From positions 5,084,001 through 5,148,000 of the forward strand of contig OZ246981.1 in assembly GCA_965232455.1 (NCBI GenBank): 64,000 nucleotides of DNA, written 5' to 3'. Positions 36,411-45,112 of this stretch are shown piece after piece. The stretch's first letter is position 1. Each line of letters begins with the position of its first letter. The notes beneath the pieces were generated by a model. The model saw only the letters and a list, made by a program, of their open reading frames with translations. It did not search any database and was not told the DNA's origin. The DNA comes from JBFGFX01 sp965232455 (GTDB lineage Bacteria; Pseudomonadota; Gammaproteobacteria; Steroidobacterales; Woeseiaceae). The position numbers were made by a program, and so were the translations under genes.

Positions 36411-37901
36411 ATGATTACGACTCCGAAGCCCGCCGAACCGTCGGTCAACCGGTCGCCGGAAACCTATCAGCTGATCGGCCGCATTCTCGGTCCGTCGGTT
36501 TTTGCGATGATGTTTGCCGTGGAAGGCGTGCAGGAGGTTATGCCGCCGGACGCCTGGCGCGTGGCCGCCGTCGGGCTGTGGATGGCGATCTGGTGGGCGA
36601 CCGAGGCGATTCCGGTCCCGGTCACCGCGTTCTTGCCGCTGGTCGTGTTCGAGCCGCTCGGCATCTCCAGTCTGCGCGACGCGGCGGCGCCCTATGCGAA
36701 CCCGACGATTTATCTTTTCCTCGGCGGCTTCATGCTGGCGCTGGCGATCGAACGCTGGAATCTACACCGGCGTATTTCGCTGGCAATACTGGACAGTACC
36801 GGTACCGACGGCCGCCGCCTCATCGGCGGCTTCATGTTTGTTGCGGCGATGCTCAGCATGTGGATGACAAACACGTCCACTACGATGATGCTGCTGCCGA
36901 TTGTCCTGTCCGTCGTGAGCGTCATGCGCGAGAACGTGACCGACGTCGACAACAAGACGATGGGCCACTTCCAGGTGGTCATGTTGCTCGGTATTGCGTA
37001 TGCGTCGAGTATCGGGGGGTTGGCGACCCTGGTGGGCACGCCGCCGAACGCGTTGCTGATTGCCTATATGGCCGAGAACTACGGCCTCGAAATCAGTTTT
37101 GCGCGCTGGATGGCGGTTGGCGTTCCGGTAACCTTGGTAATGCTGCCCATCGCCTGGCTGCTACTCACCCGATTCGTTTTCCCGATCGAGATTCCTGCGA
37201 ACGAGGCCGTCAACCGGCATCTTCACGAACTTCGTGCCGAACTCGGTCCGATGACCGTGCCCGAGCGTCGTGTTGCAATGATATTTGCCGCGGTAGTGAC
37301 CTGCTGGATGCTGCGCCGGCCCCTGACCGAGTTTTTCGGGCTTACGGGCGTGTCGGACGCCGGGATCGTGATGACCGCCGCCGTGCTGCTGTTCATGGTG
37401 CCGAGTGGCAACGTGTCGCAGCCGCAGTTACTGGTCTGGCATGACGCGAGCCGCCTGCCATGGGGCGTACTGATTCTGTTCGGCGGCGGTCTCAGCCTGG
37501 CCGCCGGCGTATCGAACTCCGGTCTTGCTCTGTGGCTCGGCGAAAGCCTCGCGCCGCTAAACGCTTTCGGCACGGCCGTTCTGGTCGTCGCCGCCGTGGC
37601 GCTGGTCATATACCTGACGGAACTCACCAGCAATCTGGCGACAACCGCGACCTTGCTGCCGGTGATGGGCGCGATCGCGGTTCAGGCCGGAGTGCCGCCG
37701 ATCATGCTGACCGTGCCGATCACCATTGCCGCAAGCTGCGCGTTCATGCTCCCGGTTGCAACGCCGCCGAACGCCATCGTCTTCGCGACCGGCACCATCA
37801 GCATTCCGCAGATGGTGAAGGCCGGCTTCTTTCTGAACCTGATCGGGATCGTGATCGTATCGATCGTTTCGATTTACGTGGCGCCCGAGCTGTTGCAATA
37901 G
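36411..37901 (+). CDS. SLC13/DASS-type sodium-coupled anion transporter
   Basis: The 496-residue inner-membrane protein has about 11-12 hydrophobic helices with the two DASS signature loops, LVGTPPNALLIAY and VATPPNAIVFATG, plus SNT-type motifs (MTNTSTTMMLLPI and ELTSNLATTATLLPV). These bind sodium and a carboxylate or sulfate anion. Dicarboxylates are likelier than sulfate because of the two SNT motifs, but this is inference. It follows the TonB receptor by 61 bases on the same strand and may import products of substrate breakdown. It converges on the M14 carboxypeptidase with a two-base gap. Confidence 0.92.
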   Translation: MITTPKPAEPSVNRSPETYQLIGRILGPSVFAMMFAVEGVQEVMPPDAWRVAAVGLWMAIWWATEAIPVPVTAFLPLVVFEPLGISSLRDAAAPYANPTIYLFLGGFMLALAIERWNLHRRISLAILDSTGTDGRRLIGGFMFVAAMLSMWMTNTSTTMMLLPIVLSVVSVMRENVTDVDNKTMGHFQVVMLLGIAYASSIGGLATLVGTPPNALLIAYMAENYGLEISFARWMAVGVPVTLVMLPIAWLLLTRFVFPIEIPANEAVNRHLHELRAELGPMTVPERRVAMIFAAVVTCWMLRRPLTEFFGLTGVSDAGIVMTAAVLLFMVPSGNVSQPQLLVWHDASRLPWGVLILFGGGLSLAAGVSNSGLALWLGESLAPLNAFGTAVLVVAAVALVIYLTELTSNLATTATLLPVMGAIAVQAGVPPIMLTVPITIAASCAFMLPVATPPNAIVFATGTISIPQMVKAGFFLNLIGIVIVSIVSIYVAPELLQ

Positions 37902-37903
37902 AC

Positions 37904-39169
37904 CTATTGCGCTGCGGGTAACGGTATGGGCGGTGGACGCCCTTCGTCGGCAATCGGGTTTGAACGGTTCACGGTTTGTTCCTCGGCCGAGTACTCGAGC
38001 ATCAGGCGCATCATTTCTTCGGCGAATACAGGCGTTGTGTCGAGAATCGCCCGGCGGTCTTCCTCATCGCCGATTTCGTACGTGAAAGCCGGGATTCGGT
38101 ATCGATCGAAGAAAAAGTTTTTCGTGTTGGGTTGACTGGAACGGGCGCGCGCGTCGTGTTTGAACTCGAACGTCGGGCGGCGTGCACGGAAACGCTCGAA
38201 CCAGACCGTCGCAAAGTCGATCGACCAGCTCGTTTCCTCCGGGAGCTGCGTATAAAAAAGACTGGCGCGCGTCGAGTGAAAGTCCAGCATCAGCGCGGGC
38301 CGCATGCCCGCAGCTTCGACGCGCTCGATCAGCCGCGCAGCGCCCTGCGTTTCGGGCTGGGTAAACGGTCCCCAGTCGCGGTTGAGGTCGACGCCGTTGA
38401 CGTTGTGACGCCAATGGCCAAGCGCAACGCCGTCCGGATTGATCAACGGCATCACTATGACGGTGTAGCGCGCCCGAAAATCGCGTGCAAGCTCGGTGTC
38501 GCCCAGCACGGCGTCGACAAAGGAGCGCATCGCGAGGGCGCCCGATACTTCCGGCGGGTGCTGGCGTCCGATCAGGAAAACCGCTTCCGGGCGGTCCGCG
38601 GTTCTGGCGACGTGCAGCGGCCGACCCTGAACGCTGCGGCCCAACAGCGCCGTTCGCACATCCGGCTTGCCGGCGAGATCGTTGATCCAATCGGCGTAAT
38701 AATCGTCGGTGATCAGCTCTTGCCCCGAGACCCAGATCGACGGCGCGTCGCCGTGTACGCGGACAGTAAGGCGGTTGCCGTCTTCGGACCTGCTCACGTC
38801 GGCGTCGTCGGCCGGCGCCCAGCGTTGTCCGTCGCTGCTCAGTTTTGGCCAATAGCGTGCATAACCGTCCTCGAACATGAGGGTTACCGAGACGGGCGCC
38901 GTTCCCGAGGGGCTGACCCGAAACGAATACCAGGGGCTCTGATTGATCGGAGGCGCGTCTTCGGGACGAATCGTGAGTTCGGCGCTTTGCCCGTCGATGA
39001 CCGTGCAGGAATGGAAGTTCCCGCCGACGTAGTTCGCGTCGATCAGGAAACCGGCGGAGCGGCAATACTTGGCCGGCGGTACGCTCGCGCAAGACGCCAG
39101 CAAAAGGATTGCGGCGCAGCCCGTTATCCGAAACAATTGGCGTGTCCTGTGCGTGTCCCGAGAACGCAT
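37904..39169 (-). CDS. M14-family zinc carboxypeptidase lipoprotein
   Basis: The 421-residue protein starts with a lipoprotein signal ending in LLLASC (lipobox). A beta-rich N-terminal domain precedes the M14 catalytic domain. Zinc ligands are visible in GRQHPPEVSG (His and Glu) and LDFHST (His). NVNGVDLNRDWG supplies the substrate-binding Asn-Arg, and the general base is the glutamate in FTYEIGDEED. The R-x-HPPE form resembles cytosolic-carboxypeptidase-like (M14D) enzymes. It probably trims peptides in the periplasm, consistent with a TonB receptor and carboxylate transporter next door. Confidence 0.9.
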   Translation of the reverse strand: MRSRDTHRTRQLFRITGCAAILLLASCASVPPAKYCRSAGFLIDANYVGGNFHSCTVIDGQSAELTIRPEDAPPINQSPWYSFRVSPSGTAPVSVTLMFEDGYARYWPKLSSDGQRWAPADDADVSRSEDGNRLTVRVHGDAPSIWVSGQELITDDYYADWINDLAGKPDVRTALLGRSVQGRPLHVARTADRPEAVFLIGRQHPPEVSGALAMRSFVDAVLGDTELARDFRARYTVIVMPLINPDGVALGHWRHNVNGVDLNRDWGPFTQPETQGAARLIERVEAAGMRPALMLDFHSTRASLFYTQLPEETSWSIDFATVWFERFRARRPTFEFKHDARARSSQPNTKNFFFDRYRIPAFTYEIGDEEDRRAILDTTPVFAEEMMRLMLEYSAEEQTVNRSNPIADEGRPPPIPLPAAQ

Positions 39170-39303
39170 AATCTGTACTCCGTTCGACTACCGGCGATTC
39201 GATCTGTGATCAACCTTCTACGATACCGCATCGCGGCGGCCACACCCATTGTGAATTGCGGTCGCGTTTTCCCGGTTGTTGCGTCAGACGCTCGGCGGTT
39301 GTC

Positions 39304-39933
39304 GTGAAGATCCCGCCGTCTTTTTACGCCGGCGACGACGTTGTGGCGATCAGCCGTGATCTGTTGGGGAAGGTTCTTTGCACGTACGTCGGCGGATTGA
39401 CGACCCGGGCGATCATCACGGAAACGGAAGCCTACGCCGGCGTCAGCGATCGCGCGAGCCACGCGTTCGGCGGCCGGCGAACGAAAAGAACCGAACCGAT
39501 GTTCGGGCCGGGCGGTTTTGCCTACGTCTATCTGTGTTACGGCATTCATCACCTCTTCAACGTCGTTACGAACGGGGAAGACGTACCTCATGCCGTGCTC
39601 ATCCGGGCGGGATCGCCGCTCACGGGGCTCGACGCGATGCTGGCGCGGCGCGGCAAGGAGAAAGAAGACCGGTCGCTGCTGGGCGGTCCCGGGTCACTCG
39701 CGAAGGCGCTGGGCATCACGACCGAGCTCACGGGTGTCAGCCTTTCGGGCGATCGGATATGGATCGAGGACAAGGGCATACGGGTTCCGGACGACATGAT
39801 TACGGCCGGTCCGCGCGTTGGCGTCGATTACGCCGGCGAGGACGCGTTACGGCCGTATCGTTTCCTGATCGACGCCGCGAAACTGGAACGACCGGCGTTG
39901 GCTAAGGCTCGATCCAGCCCGACAGCGGCTTGA
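39304..39933 (+). CDS. 3-methyladenine DNA glycosylase (AAG/MPG family)
   Basis: The 209-residue enzyme removes alkylated purines (3-methyladenine, hypoxanthine) from DNA. Family features are ITETEAYAGVSDRASHAFGG with the catalytic glutamate, RTEPMFGPGGFAYVYLCYGI, HHLFNVVT, HAVLIRAGSP and GGPGSLAKALGI. The start is probably the GTG at 39304; a longer in-frame reading with MRSRFPGCC is unlikely. It overlaps the 3' end of the convergent binding-protein gene by 32 bases, so the last ten codons are shared on both strands. It stands alone functionally. Confidence 0.93.
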   Translation: MKIPPSFYAGDDVVAISRDLLGKVLCTYVGGLTTRAIITETEAYAGVSDRASHAFGGRRTKRTEPMFGPGGFAYVYLCYGIHHLFNVVTNGEDVPHAVLIRAGSPLTGLDAMLARRGKEKEDRSLLGGPGSLAKALGITTELTGVSLSGDRIWIEDKGIRVPDDMITAGPRVGVDYAGEDALRPYRFLIDAAKLERPALAKARSSPTAA

Positions 39934-41017
39934 AGCGGCCGTCGTCGAGTTCACAGATGAAGCCCGCCGTCTGCGCGTGATGGTCGGTTGCTGAAAAACT
40001 GACCGGCGGCATGATCCCGCCCGAGTCCCAGTCACGAATCGATTCCATCGCGTCCAGGAACGACTCACGCGTCAAATCGCGACCTGCACGCTGCAGTCCT
40101 TCCACGATGAGGCTGCCGAACACGTAGCCGTACAGCGAATAACGATTTACCGGATGGCCGGGGTAATACTCGGCCATCAGTTTGCGGTATTCGACGACGC
40201 CGGGCTCGTCACTGACGTTCGGGTCGGGGTAGTGGCAGAAACCCGTGGTGCCTTCGGCGTGTCCGCCCTCGATGTTGAAGTATTGTTCGTCGGTGAGCGG
40301 CCCGGAGGAAATCAGGCGCACGTCGTAATCGAGGGCCGCCTTCGCCTCGACGATTCTCCTGGCGCCCGCGGGATACACCGCCATGATGATTGCATCGGCG
40401 TGTTTTTGCTGGAGTGACAATACCTGGGACGCCGCGTCCTCGGCGTTCTGCGCCAGCGTTTCGATGCCGACGAGGTTGTAGCCGAAGCTCTCGGAGAACA
40501 GCTTGGTGCGACTGGCAAAATACTGGCCGTACGCGTTGTTGGCGTAAATGACGCCGATGTGTTCCAGGCCCAGGTCGTCCGCGAGGTAGCGGAGCATGAC
40601 CCGCGTCTCCCCGTCGTAGCGCGGATAGGACGTGAATATCTCGCGCTTGCCGTCGACCGTGAGCAGGGCGGTGTGCGGAAACATGTACGGCACGCCGTGT
40701 TTCATCACGTACGGCCCGATCTGCATCGACGCGGGACCGCCGAAATTGAAAAGCAGGAATACGTCGTCTTCCTCAACGAGGCGTTTGACGTTGGCGAGCT
40801 GTTTCTGGACGTAGTTCTCGCGGGTGCGCGCGTAGCCGTGTTCGACCAGGCGCCGGTCGTGCACGCCGCCCGAGGCGTTGACGTGTTTGATGACCAGGCG
40901 CATACCCAAGTTTTCCTCGTCCGCGGAAAACGATTGGACCGACTGCTCCATGCCGATCAGGATGGCGTCGTCGCTGACGCCGTGGGCGAGGATTACCGAG
41001 AGTAGCAGGGCCTCCAT
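39902..41017 (-). CDS. ABC-type branched-chain amino-acid-like periplasmic binding protein
   Basis: The 371-residue type I periplasmic binding protein (Peripla_BP_6/LivJ-like) has SDDAILIGMEQSV at its start, NASGGVHDRRLV (ligand-cleft region), LLFNFGGPASMQIGPYV, GVIYANNAYGQYF and NRYSLYGYVFGSLIVEGLQR. The signal peptide is short (MEALLLSVILAHG), and neither start (ATG 41017, GTG 41023) has a good ribosome binding site, so the N-terminus is uncertain. No permease or ATPase genes lie nearby. It may therefore be an orphan receptor or feed an ABC transporter encoded elsewhere. It overlaps the convergent glycosylase gene by 32 bases. Confidence 0.88.
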   Translation of the reverse strand: MEALLLSVILAHGVSDDAILIGMEQSVQSFSADEENLGMRLVIKHVNASGGVHDRRLVEHGYARTRENYVQKQLANVKRLVEEDDVFLLFNFGGPASMQIGPYVMKHGVPYMFPHTALLTVDGKREIFTSYPRYDGETRVMLRYLADDLGLEHIGVIYANNAYGQYFASRTKLFSESFGYNLVGIETLAQNAEDAASQVLSLQQKHADAIIMAVYPAGARRIVEAKAALDYDVRLISSGPLTDEQYFNIEGGHAEGTTGFCHYPDPNVSDEPGVVEYRKLMAEYYPGHPVNRYSLYGYVFGSLIVEGLQRAGRDLTRESFLDAMESIRDWDSGGIMPPVSFSATDHHAQTAGFICELDDGRFKPLSGWIEP

Positions 41018-41189
41018 GGGCACATTGTAATCGAAACACCTGCGAAACCCATCTGCGGGACGGCGTCTCGAACTGCGTAATCCTTGGTCGGAGCGGCGGT
41101 GGCGTCATCTACGGTCTCCTAGCAACTTCATAAAGTCTTTATTTATCAGCTGACTACACCCATAAGATTACGTATGTATACAATTTATG

Positions 41190-41207
41190 GTATTTGCATG
41201 CAAATAC
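41190..41207. promoter_or_regulatory. 18-bp perfect palindrome, candidate operator
   Basis: GTATTTGCATGCAAATAC reads identically on both strands and sits 57 bases before the ATG of the gene at 41264. It is embedded in an AT-rich island (41133-41222) that contrasts with the GC-rich coding DNA and contains repeated TATGTAT/ATACATA half-sites. This is what a promoter-operator for the four-gene operon would look like; the bound protein is unknown. Confidence 0.6.
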
Positions 41208-41263
41208 ATACATTAGATAATGTTTGTCGACGTTTTTTCGACCCATTTTCTGGAGACTTGGCA

Positions 41264-41767
41264 ATGCCCAACAAGACTGTGCCCATCAGCGTACGGATGA
41301 CGCCCGAAGACGCCGAGTTCATCGCCCAGCTGAACGTCGAGGATGCGCATACGCCCAGCGACAAGCTGCGCGCACTGATTGCGGACGCCAGGCGCCGCAA
41401 GCTCGGCACCGAAGACTACCCGGCGTCACTGAAACTCGTTCAGGAGTTGCTGGCGCCGACCATGAGGATCATCCGCAGCAGCGAAAACGATCTTCACGTG
41501 CATTCGGAACTGGTCAGCCGACTCGGTGAATGGGTGCCCGAGTGCGTGGCCTACCTGATTGCGTCGAACGGTCCCGACGTGAAGCTCGACATGGAGCAGC
41601 TTAGGGAAATCGAAAGAGATCTGGCGCAACGCGCGTTCGTGCTGATGCAGTCGATTCTGCAGATGGCCGTCACGCGGCACAGCCCGATGTACGAACCGGA
41701 AGTCGCTCACGACGGAGTGGTGCCGGTGTTGGAGCTGGCAGAAGTGATTCTGCAACGGCGTTCATGA
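41264..41767 (+). CDS. Hypothetical protein heading the PspA-flotillin operon
   Basis: The 167-residue protein begins NKTVPISVRMTPEDAEFIAQ, a segment resembling a ribbon-helix-helix strand plus helix, followed by SDKLRALIADARRRKLG. The remainder is helical (GEWVPECVAYLIASNG, EIERDLAQRAFVLMQSILQM). I do not recognise the family. TGGAGA before ATG 41264 supports the start. It lies 16 bases before the PspA gene, downstream of an 18-bp palindrome. A DNA-binding autoregulator of the operon is a reasonable guess given the N-terminal pattern and the palindrome, but this is inference. Confidence 0.75.
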   Translation: MPNKTVPISVRMTPEDAEFIAQLNVEDAHTPSDKLRALIADARRRKLGTEDYPASLKLVQELLAPTMRIIRSSENDLHVHSELVSRLGEWVPECVAYLIASNGPDVKLDMEQLREIERDLAQRAFVLMQSILQMAVTRHSPMYEPEVAHDGVVPVLELAEVILQRRS

Positions 41768-41783
41768 GAACGGAGGAGGGAAT

Positions 41784-42455
41784 ATGTCGGAAAACATCGC
41801 AAAACGTGTTGGTCGCCTCGTCAGCGGCGGGTTCAATGCCATGGTCGACGCGGTGGAGAACTCCGCGCCGGCTACGGTGATGGAGCAGGCCATCCGCGAG
41901 GTGGACGAAGCGGTTGATGAAGTTCGCGCCGAACTCGGCAAGGTGGAGGCGAACAAGCACCTCGCGAGCAAACGGCTGATGGAGGAAAACCGCAAGCACG
42001 AGGAATTCGGCGAGAAGATTGCGCTTGCGCTCAGCGAAGGTCGCGACGACCTGGCGGAGACCGCGGTTGCGCAGCAGATGGACATCGAGGCGCAGGTACC
42101 GGTTCTCGAAGCGGCCATTACCGATGCGGCCGAGCAGGCAAGCGAACTCGAGGGTTACATCAAGGCCCTGAAAGCGAAGCGGCGCGAAATGGAAGAAGAG
42201 CTCGTGCGATTCCGGTCGAGCTCGAAGACGAGCCCGGGTGAAAGCCGCGGCGAAGCCAAGGGCAGCGACGTCGAATCCAAGGTTGACAAGGCAAGCTCGG
42301 CGTTCGACCGCGTCATCAACCGGGCTAGCGGCATGCCTGGAATGACGGGGCCCGCCGACCGGGTGAGCGCGGCGCAGATGGCCGAGCTCGATGAATTGAC
42401 GCGCAAGAATGCGATTCAGGAACGCCTTGCGCGCATCAAAGCAGAGCAGGGGTAA
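41784..42455 (+). CDS. PspA/IM30-family membrane-stress protein
   Basis: The 223-residue, almost entirely helical coiled-coil protein matches PspA/IM30: an N-terminal helix (KRVGRLVSGGFNAMVDAVEN), AIREVDEAVDEVRAELGKVE and long heptad-rich helices. Known members form ESCRT-III-like oligomers that bind and stabilise the inner membrane. GGAGG precedes the ATG. It is the second of four consecutive genes, followed two bases later by a YqiJ-like protein and then a flotillin. This arrangement is found in several bacteria and points to a membrane repair or microdomain system. Confidence 0.88.
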   Translation: MSENIAKRVGRLVSGGFNAMVDAVENSAPATVMEQAIREVDEAVDEVRAELGKVEANKHLASKRLMEENRKHEEFGEKIALALSEGRDDLAETAVAQQMDIEAQVPVLEAAITDAAEQASELEGYIKALKAKRREMEEELVRFRSSSKTSPGESRGEAKGSDVESKVDKASSAFDRVINRASGMPGMTGPADRVSAAQMAELDELTRKNAIQERLARIKAEQG

Positions 42456-42457
42456 CC

Positions 42458-43132
42458 ATGTTTGACCTGCTGACGGCAACCCAGAACTACGCGTTCACCG
42501 TGGCCCTCGGGCTGATGTTGGTGATCGCGGTGATGGAGGGCGTCGCCTCGTTCGTCGGGGCGGGTCTTTCCGATTTTCTGGATTCGCTGCTTCCCGACCT
42601 GGAAATCGACGTCGATCTCGACGTTGGCGCCGCTGACGCGTCGCCCTCGGCATTCACCCGTTTCCTAGGGTGGCTGCGCGTCGGGCGTGTGCCGATGCTT
42701 ATCCTGCTGATCATTTTCCTGACCGCGTTCGGTTTGATCGGCTTGAGTCTGCAGTCTGCGGTGCACGGCGTCTCTGGCGGGTATCTGCCCGGCTGGATCG
42801 CGGTTGTGCCCGCGATGTTCCTGGCGCTGCCCGTTGTCCGGGTCTTGGGTGCGGCGATGGCATACATCCTGCCAAACGACGAGACCGACGCCGTGTCGGA
42901 AGCGTCGTTCATCGGCCGAATCGCCGTCATAACGTTGGGTGCGGCAAGCCTGGGCTCGCCGGCCGAGGCAAAGCTCACCGACGAACACGGCCACACGCAC
43001 TACGTCATGGTGGAACCGGACATGGAGTCCGCGGAATTTCCACAGGGGACGGCAGTGCTGCTCACCGAGCGGCACGGCGCTGTCTTCAGGGGCATTCTCA
43101 GCTCGAACGAGGCCCTGCAGGACGTCGTGTAG
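42458..43132 (+). CDS. YqiJ-like membrane protein with C-terminal OB-fold region
   Basis: The 224-residue protein has several hydrophobic segments (about 9-31, 74-98 and 104-130) and a C-terminal soluble beta-rich domain (IGRIAVITLGAASLGSPAEA...HGHTHYVMVEPD). This is the architecture of YqiJ/NfeD-like partners of flotillin. The start lies two bases after the PspA stop. It should anchor or scaffold the flotillin encoded next, whose gene begins 30 bases downstream. Confidence 0.87.
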   Translation: MFDLLTATQNYAFTVALGLMLVIAVMEGVASFVGAGLSDFLDSLLPDLEIDVDLDVGAADASPSAFTRFLGWLRVGRVPMLILLIIFLTAFGLIGLSLQSAVHGVSGGYLPGWIAVVPAMFLALPVVRVLGAAMAYILPNDETDAVSEASFIGRIAVITLGAASLGSPAEAKLTDEHGHTHYVMVEPDMESAEFPQGTAVLLTERHGAVFRGILSSNEALQDVV

Positions 43133-43162
43133 CTATTTGTTGGGTAACAGGGAGGGGTTTAT

Positions 43163-44875
43163 ATGAATATGAACGTAGTCGAACTGCTGGCCATCATCGG
43201 TATCGTCGTGGTTGCGCTGCTGACGATCGGATTGATGCTGTCTCGTCTCTATCATCGTGCATCAAAGGAGGTTTCATTCGTACGAACGGGGTTCCGGGGT
43301 CAAAAAGTCATCATCAACGGCGGTGCAATGGTGTTGCCCGTGCTGCACGAGGTGATCCCGGTGAACATGAATACGCTGCGGCTGGAAGTTCGCCGCGCCA
43401 ACGACCAGGCGCTGATTACCCAGGACCGCATGCGTGTCGACGTAACCGCCGAGTTTTACGTCCGGGCCAAACCGACCGAAGACGCCATTGCCAACGCGGC
43501 ACAGACGCTGGGTCTAAAAACGATGCATCCGGAGGAACTCAAGCAACTCGTCGAAGGTAAGTTCGTCGACGCGCTACGCGCCGTGGCCGCGGAAATGGCC
43601 ATGGAAGAGCTGCACGAACAACGCGTCGACTTCGTGCAGAAGGTGCAGCAGGTCGTTTCCGAAGACCTGCTCAAAAACGGCCTGGAATTGGAGTCGGTTT
43701 CGCTGACTGGCCTGGACCAGACCAGCTTCGAGCACTTCAATCCCCAGAACGCGTTCGACGCGGAAGGTCTGACGAAACTGACCGAAGCCATCGAATCGCG
43801 CCGTAAGAAGCGCAACGATATCGAACAGGACACCGAGGTGGCGATCCAGAACAAGAACCTGGATGCCGAGCGGCAAAAACTCGAAATTTCCAAGGAAGAG
43901 GAATACGCCCGCCTGAAGCAGGAGCGCGAGGTGCAGGTGCGCCGCGCCGCGCAGGCCGCGGAAATCGCCTCCGAACAGGCCAACAAGGAGCGCGAGGCCG
44001 AGGAAGCGAAAATTGTCGCGAAACGCGAAGTCGACATGGCGAATATCCTGGCGGAACGTACCGTCGAGGAAGAGCGCATCGAAAAAGAGCGCCTGCTGAA
44101 AGAGAAGGACATCGACAAGGCGAAAGCCATCGAACTGGCCGGCCAGGATCGGAACATCGCGGTTGCGGAAAAATCGCAGGCCGAATCGGTCGCGCAGGCG
44201 AAGGCCGACAGGGCCCGCGCCGTCGCCGTCAAGGAAGAAGAGGCGGTAAAGACCGTTCGCCAGGTCGAGATGGCCGATCGCGAAAAGCAGGTCGAATTGG
44301 TGCAGGCGCGCCAGGTCGCGGAAAAGGACGCAATTTCCATCACCGTCGCCGCGGACGCCGAAAAGCAGGCGGCCGAAGACAGGGCGGAAGCGCTCAAGAC
44401 GATAGCCGAAGCGGAAGCCGACAAGGACCGTCTCGAAGCGCAGGGTGACGCCGACGCCGAGGTGCTGCGCGCCGACGCCGCAGCAAGACGCTACGCGGTC
44501 GACGCGGAAGGCAAACGCGGCCTGAACGAGGCGGCCAACCTGTTATCGAAGGAACAGGTCGACATGCAGGTTCGCCTGGCGTTGATCAAGTACCTGCCGA
44601 GCATCATCGAGGAAAGCGTCAAGCCGATGGAGCAGATCGACGGCATCAAGATCATTCAGGTGGACGGTCTGAACGGCGGCGGTCACGCAGGCGTCAACGG
44701 CGAAACGGTCGTTCAAAACGGCAGCATGGCGGATCAGCTCGTGTCGAGCGCACTGCGTTATCGCGCTCAGAGTCCGCTGGTCGATTCCCTGTTGAGCGAG
44801 ATTGGCATGAACGGCGCCGACCTGAACGGTCTGACGCAGGCGCTGAAGGAAGAAACGCCCGCGGAAGGGAGTTGA
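43163..44875 (+). CDS. Flotillin-like SPFH protein (YqiK type)
   Basis: The 570-residue protein has one N-terminal membrane segment (about 7-27, ELLAIIGIVVVALLTIGLML), an SPFH/band-7 domain (about 40-220, FVRTGFRGQKVIINGGAMVL, RMRVDVTAEFYVRAKPTEDA) and a very long Ala/Glu/Lys-rich coiled coil (about 215-480). It ends in a flotillin C-terminal segment (AANLLSKEQVDMQVRLALIK). Such proteins oligomerise into membrane microdomains. GGGAGGGG precedes the ATG. The gene ends the operon, with an intrinsic terminator about 50 bases downstream. Confidence 0.93.
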   Translation: MNMNVVELLAIIGIVVVALLTIGLMLSRLYHRASKEVSFVRTGFRGQKVIINGGAMVLPVLHEVIPVNMNTLRLEVRRANDQALITQDRMRVDVTAEFYVRAKPTEDAIANAAQTLGLKTMHPEELKQLVEGKFVDALRAVAAEMAMEELHEQRVDFVQKVQQVVSEDLLKNGLELESVSLTGLDQTSFEHFNPQNAFDAEGLTKLTEAIESRRKKRNDIEQDTEVAIQNKNLDAERQKLEISKEEEYARLKQEREVQVRRAAQAAEIASEQANKEREAEEAKIVAKREVDMANILAERTVEEERIEKERLLKEKDIDKAKAIELAGQDRNIAVAEKSQAESVAQAKADRARAVAVKEEEAVKTVRQVEMADREKQVELVQARQVAEKDAISITVAADAEKQAAEDRAEALKTIAEAEADKDRLEAQGDADAEVLRADAAARRYAVDAEGKRGLNEAANLLSKEQVDMQVRLALIKYLPSIIEESVKPMEQIDGIKIIQVDGLNGGGHAGVNGETVVQNGSMADQLVSSALRYRAQSPLVDSLLSEIGMNGADLNGLTQALKEETPAEGS

Positions 44876-44926
44876 GAGCGTCCAGGCCGGGTTTCTCCCA
44901 CCCCCGTGCGCCCGGCCTGGTCCTTG

Positions 44927-44958
44927 GGCAGTCACCGACAGTGGTGGCTGCCTTTTTT
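44927..44958 (+). terminator. Rho-independent terminator of the PspA-flotillin operon
   Basis: The stem GGCAGTCACC (44927-44936) pairs with GGTGGCTGCC (44943-44952), one position being non-Watson-Crick, with loop GACAGT and a run of six T. A second, longer stem (CCAGGCCGGG at 44882 with CCCGGCCTGG at 44911) precedes it. Confidence 0.88.
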
Positions 44959-45112
44959 CACGGGTTTTCCTCTCTTGTACAATACAGGTCAGCAGTCGCA
45001 TTCGCGCTGCCCGCGAAGTCCCTCGGCCGCGCTACCATCAGTGATCGAGGCGGTTGAGACGATCGTGACGATTGCGCGATCCGATTGACGGGATCTGGAC
45101 GGAAAAGCCACC

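Noticed and set aside
43456..44424. 322-codon leftward Ser/Ala-rich open frame
   Set aside because: Antisense reading of the flotillin coiled coil; the repetitive Ser/Ala composition follows from the sense Ala/Glu/Lys repeats.
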